The position numbers and the translations under genes are program-made. DNA of 64,000 bases from an uncultured beta proteobacterium (lineage in GTDB: Bacteria; Pseudomonadota; Gammaproteobacteria; Burkholderiales; Rhodocyclaceae): positions 94,451-158,450 of the forward strand of contig CAIVQO010000011.1 of assembly GCA_903908065.1 (NCBI GenBank), given 5' to 3'. The notes beneath the pieces were generated by a model. The model saw only the letters and a list, made by a program, of their open reading frames with translations, did no database searches and was not told the origin of the DNA. Positions 62,480-64,000 of this stretch are shown here, in pieces; position 1 is the first letter of the stretch; every line of letters begins with the position of its first letter.

Positions 62480-63145
62480 GTGACGATACCGATCAGCCTC
62501 TGCGGCTTTGCCGTCAGCAACTACTACAACAAGGTCAAGCTCTCCCTGCTCGAAAAGGGCGTGCCATTTACCGAGTCCACGGTCTATCCGTCGCAGAGTG
62601 AAGAAATGCTCAGCGAGTCGCCGATGGGGAAAGTACCCTTCCTGCGCACGCCCAAAGGCGTACTCAGCGAATCCCAGGTGCTGACCGAATACATCGAAGA
62701 CTGTTGGCCGCAACCGCCGCTCTATCCGGGCGACGCATTTGCTCGCGGACGCTGCCGCGAACTGATCGAGCACATTGAGCTGCACCTCGAGCTTCCTGCT
62801 CGCCGCCTGTATGCCGAAGCATTTTTTGGCGGAAAGGTTTCCGAGGAAACCAAGAAGGAGGTCGCGCCGTTATTGGAAAAAGGATTGCGCAGCCTGGGAC
62901 GCCTTGCGCGTTTTTCGCCCTTCATCGCAGGAGAGACCTTTACCCACGCTGACTGCGCCGCCTGGGTGCATTTGCCGTTGGTCAGCCAGGCGAGCCGAAA
63001 AATCTATGGCCGTGACTTCGTCGAAGAATTGCTGCCGCAAGCCAAGGCCTACCTGAAACTGATTGGCGAGCGCCCTTACGCACAAAAGGTCAACGAAGAC
63101 CGCAAGGCGGCGATGGAAGCGTTCATGGCAAAGGCTAAAAAATGA
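62480..63145 (+). CDS. Glutathione S-transferase family protein
   Basis: 221 residues from a GTG at 62480, one base beyond the ligase stop, with GGGAG upstream. N-terminal thioredoxin-like domain (SLCGFAVSNYYNKVKLSLLE, with the SPMGKVPFL cis-Pro loop and SESQVLTEYIED) and an all-helical C-terminal domain containing FIAGETFTHADCAAWVHLP. It may bind glutathione at a Ser or Cys near the N-terminus. Placed between CoA-ligase and hydratase, it may detoxify or isomerise an intermediate, but this is untested. Confidence 0.88.
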   Translation: MTIPISLCGFAVSNYYNKVKLSLLEKGVPFTESTVYPSQSEEMLSESPMGKVPFLRTPKGVLSESQVLTEYIEDCWPQPPLYPGDAFARGRCRELIEHIELHLELPARRLYAEAFFGGKVSEETKKEVAPLLEKGLRSLGRLARFSPFIAGETFTHADCAAWVHLPLVSQASRKIYGRDFVEELLPQAKAYLKLIGERPYAQKVNEDRKAAMEAFMAKAKK

Positions 63146-63912
63146 TCAATGAGGTCAAGCTGTCCCGGCATGGCGGGATTTGTCATATCGAGATGGCGCG
63201 TCCAGAGAAGAAGAATGCCCTTACGGCCGCCATGTATCAGGCTATGGCCGATGCCCTTGCCGACGCCGAGCAAAACCCGAACGTGCGGGTGATACTGATT
63301 TCGGGCAGCGGCGGTGTGTTTACCGCAGGCAATGACCTGGCGGATTTCCTGGCGACACCTCCCATGGACGACAGTGCTCCCGTGTTCCGCTTCATCAAGG
63401 GCTTTTCAGAACTGGAAAAGCCTTTTGTCGCGGCGGTGGAAGGGGCAGCGATTGGGGTCGGCACGACCATGCTGCTGCATTGCGATCTCGCCTATGCTGG
63501 CTCCAGCGCGAAATTCGGCCTGCCGTTTGCCAATCTGGGCCTGACACCGGAGGCGGCATCCAGCTTGTTGCTGCCGATGCGCGCCGGCTACGCACGGGCT
63601 GCCGAACTCTTGATGCTGGGCGAGATTTTCAGCGCCCAGACCGCCCTGGACCTTGGAATCATCAACGGTGTCCTGGAAGACGGTCAGGCGCTGGAGCATG
63701 CCTTTGAGCGTTGCCGCAAGCTCTGCGCACAACCCGCATCGTCGGTACGACTGACCAAGGCGTTGCTTAAGCGTTCACAGCGGACCTTGATTGCCGAAAC
63801 CATGCGGGAGGAAGCCGATGTTTTCCGCCAGCGACTGGTTTCGCCGGAGGCCAAAGAAGCCTTTTCGGCATTTTTTGATAAGCGAAAGCCAGACTTCAGC
63901 CGGTTCGGCTAG
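63142..63912 (+). CDS. Enoyl-CoA hydratase/isomerase family protein
   Basis: 256 residues, crotonase fold. Oxyanion-hole segments TAGNDLADFL (near 60-69) and GAAIGVGTTMLLHCDLAYAG (near 100-119), and the catalytic Glu region LGLTPEAASSLLLP. Start ATG overlaps the GST stop by four bases. It completes an acyl-CoA ligase-GST-hydratase unit that looks like a short degradation module. Confidence 0.92.
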   Translation: MINEVKLSRHGGICHIEMARPEKKNALTAAMYQAMADALADAEQNPNVRVILISGSGGVFTAGNDLADFLATPPMDDSAPVFRFIKGFSELEKPFVAAVEGAAIGVGTTMLLHCDLAYAGSSAKFGLPFANLGLTPEAASSLLLPMRAGYARAAELLMLGEIFSAQTALDLGIINGVLEDGQALEHAFERCRKLCAQPASSVRLTKALLKRSQRTLIAETMREEADVFRQRLVSPEAKEAFSAFFDKRKPDFSRFG

Positions 63913-63961
63913 CTTAGGCGGAGGCTTGCCAAAAGCCCGGTGCTAGAATTCGCGCCCCGAG

Positions 63962-64000
63962 GGATGGGTGGCAGAGCGGTTGAATGCACCGGTCTTGAAA
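63962..64000 (+). tRNA. tRNA-Ser (anticodon TGA), partial at window end
   Basis: The 5' portion only: acceptor half GGATGGG, then TGGCAGAGCGGTTGAATGCA (D-arm), CCGGT and loop CTTGAAA with anticodon TGA. The pattern matches bacterial serine tRNAs. Variable arm, T-arm and 3' end lie beyond the window. Confidence 0.85.

Overview
The window reads as chromosomal DNA of a GC-rich Gram-negative bacterium, most likely a betaproteobacterium (inferred from Pro/Ala/Gly-rich proteins, the prfB-lysS pair, MnmC, a complete CcmFGHI block, HiPIP and lipoproteins). It is gene-dense. No intergenic stretch exceeds about 280 bases, and I see no insertion sequence, prophage or CRISPR array.

Layout. 1-8.4 kb is housekeeping: a partial SapC-family gene, prfB with its programmed frameshift, lysS, mnmC, a glycine-zipper envelope protein, a degenerate M48-like lipoprotein, gltX and tRNA-Val. 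8.5-13.9 kb holds two signalling proteins: an adenylate cyclase fused to a hemerythrin domain, and a large PAS/GAF/GGDEF/EAL protein. 14.1-22.7 kb is a leftward run: a sensor kinase, a sigma-54-dependent response regulator, Sel1 protein, monoheme cytochrome, two exported beta-propellers, a triheme cytochrome, a lipoprotein and a HiPIP. 22.7-33.3 kb is cytochrome c maturation: ccmFGHI (System I) beside CcsA- and ResB-type proteins (System II), with a heme-copper-oxidase-I-like membrane protein. 33.3-38.5 kb looks like cell-surface polymer or envelope biosynthesis (radical SAM, DegT aminotransferase, GT9, GT87-like).

38.5-57.4 kb is the most unusual part. It encodes 11 c-type cytochromes with 41 CxxCH motifs; the whole window has 14 cytochrome genes and 47 motifs. 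These sit with three beta-propeller proteins, a parvulin-type prolyl isomerase, a 768-residue predicted outer-membrane beta-barrel and a helical periplasmic protein. One tetraheme cytochrome has the layout I recall for Geobacter OmcE, a subunit of extracellular cytochrome filaments. Two further proteins carry the same N-terminal module in tetraheme and 11-heme versions. Two good sigma-54 (-24/-12) promoter matches lie in front of cytochrome transcription units, and a sigma-54 activator is encoded in the same window. My hypothesis is an extracellular electron transfer locus: periplasmic class I and triheme carriers, an outer-membrane barrel, and an exported cytochrome wire, matured by the adjacent ccm/ccs genes.

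57.4-64 kb returns to general metabolism: a flavodoxin-like protein, lysC, a radical SAM protein, a QueD-type enzyme, an acyl-CoA ligase, a GST, an enoyl-CoA hydratase and the start of a tRNA-Ser. A short dispersed DNA repeat (core AGTCGGCGCTGG) occurs at nine places on both strands, in several reading frames.
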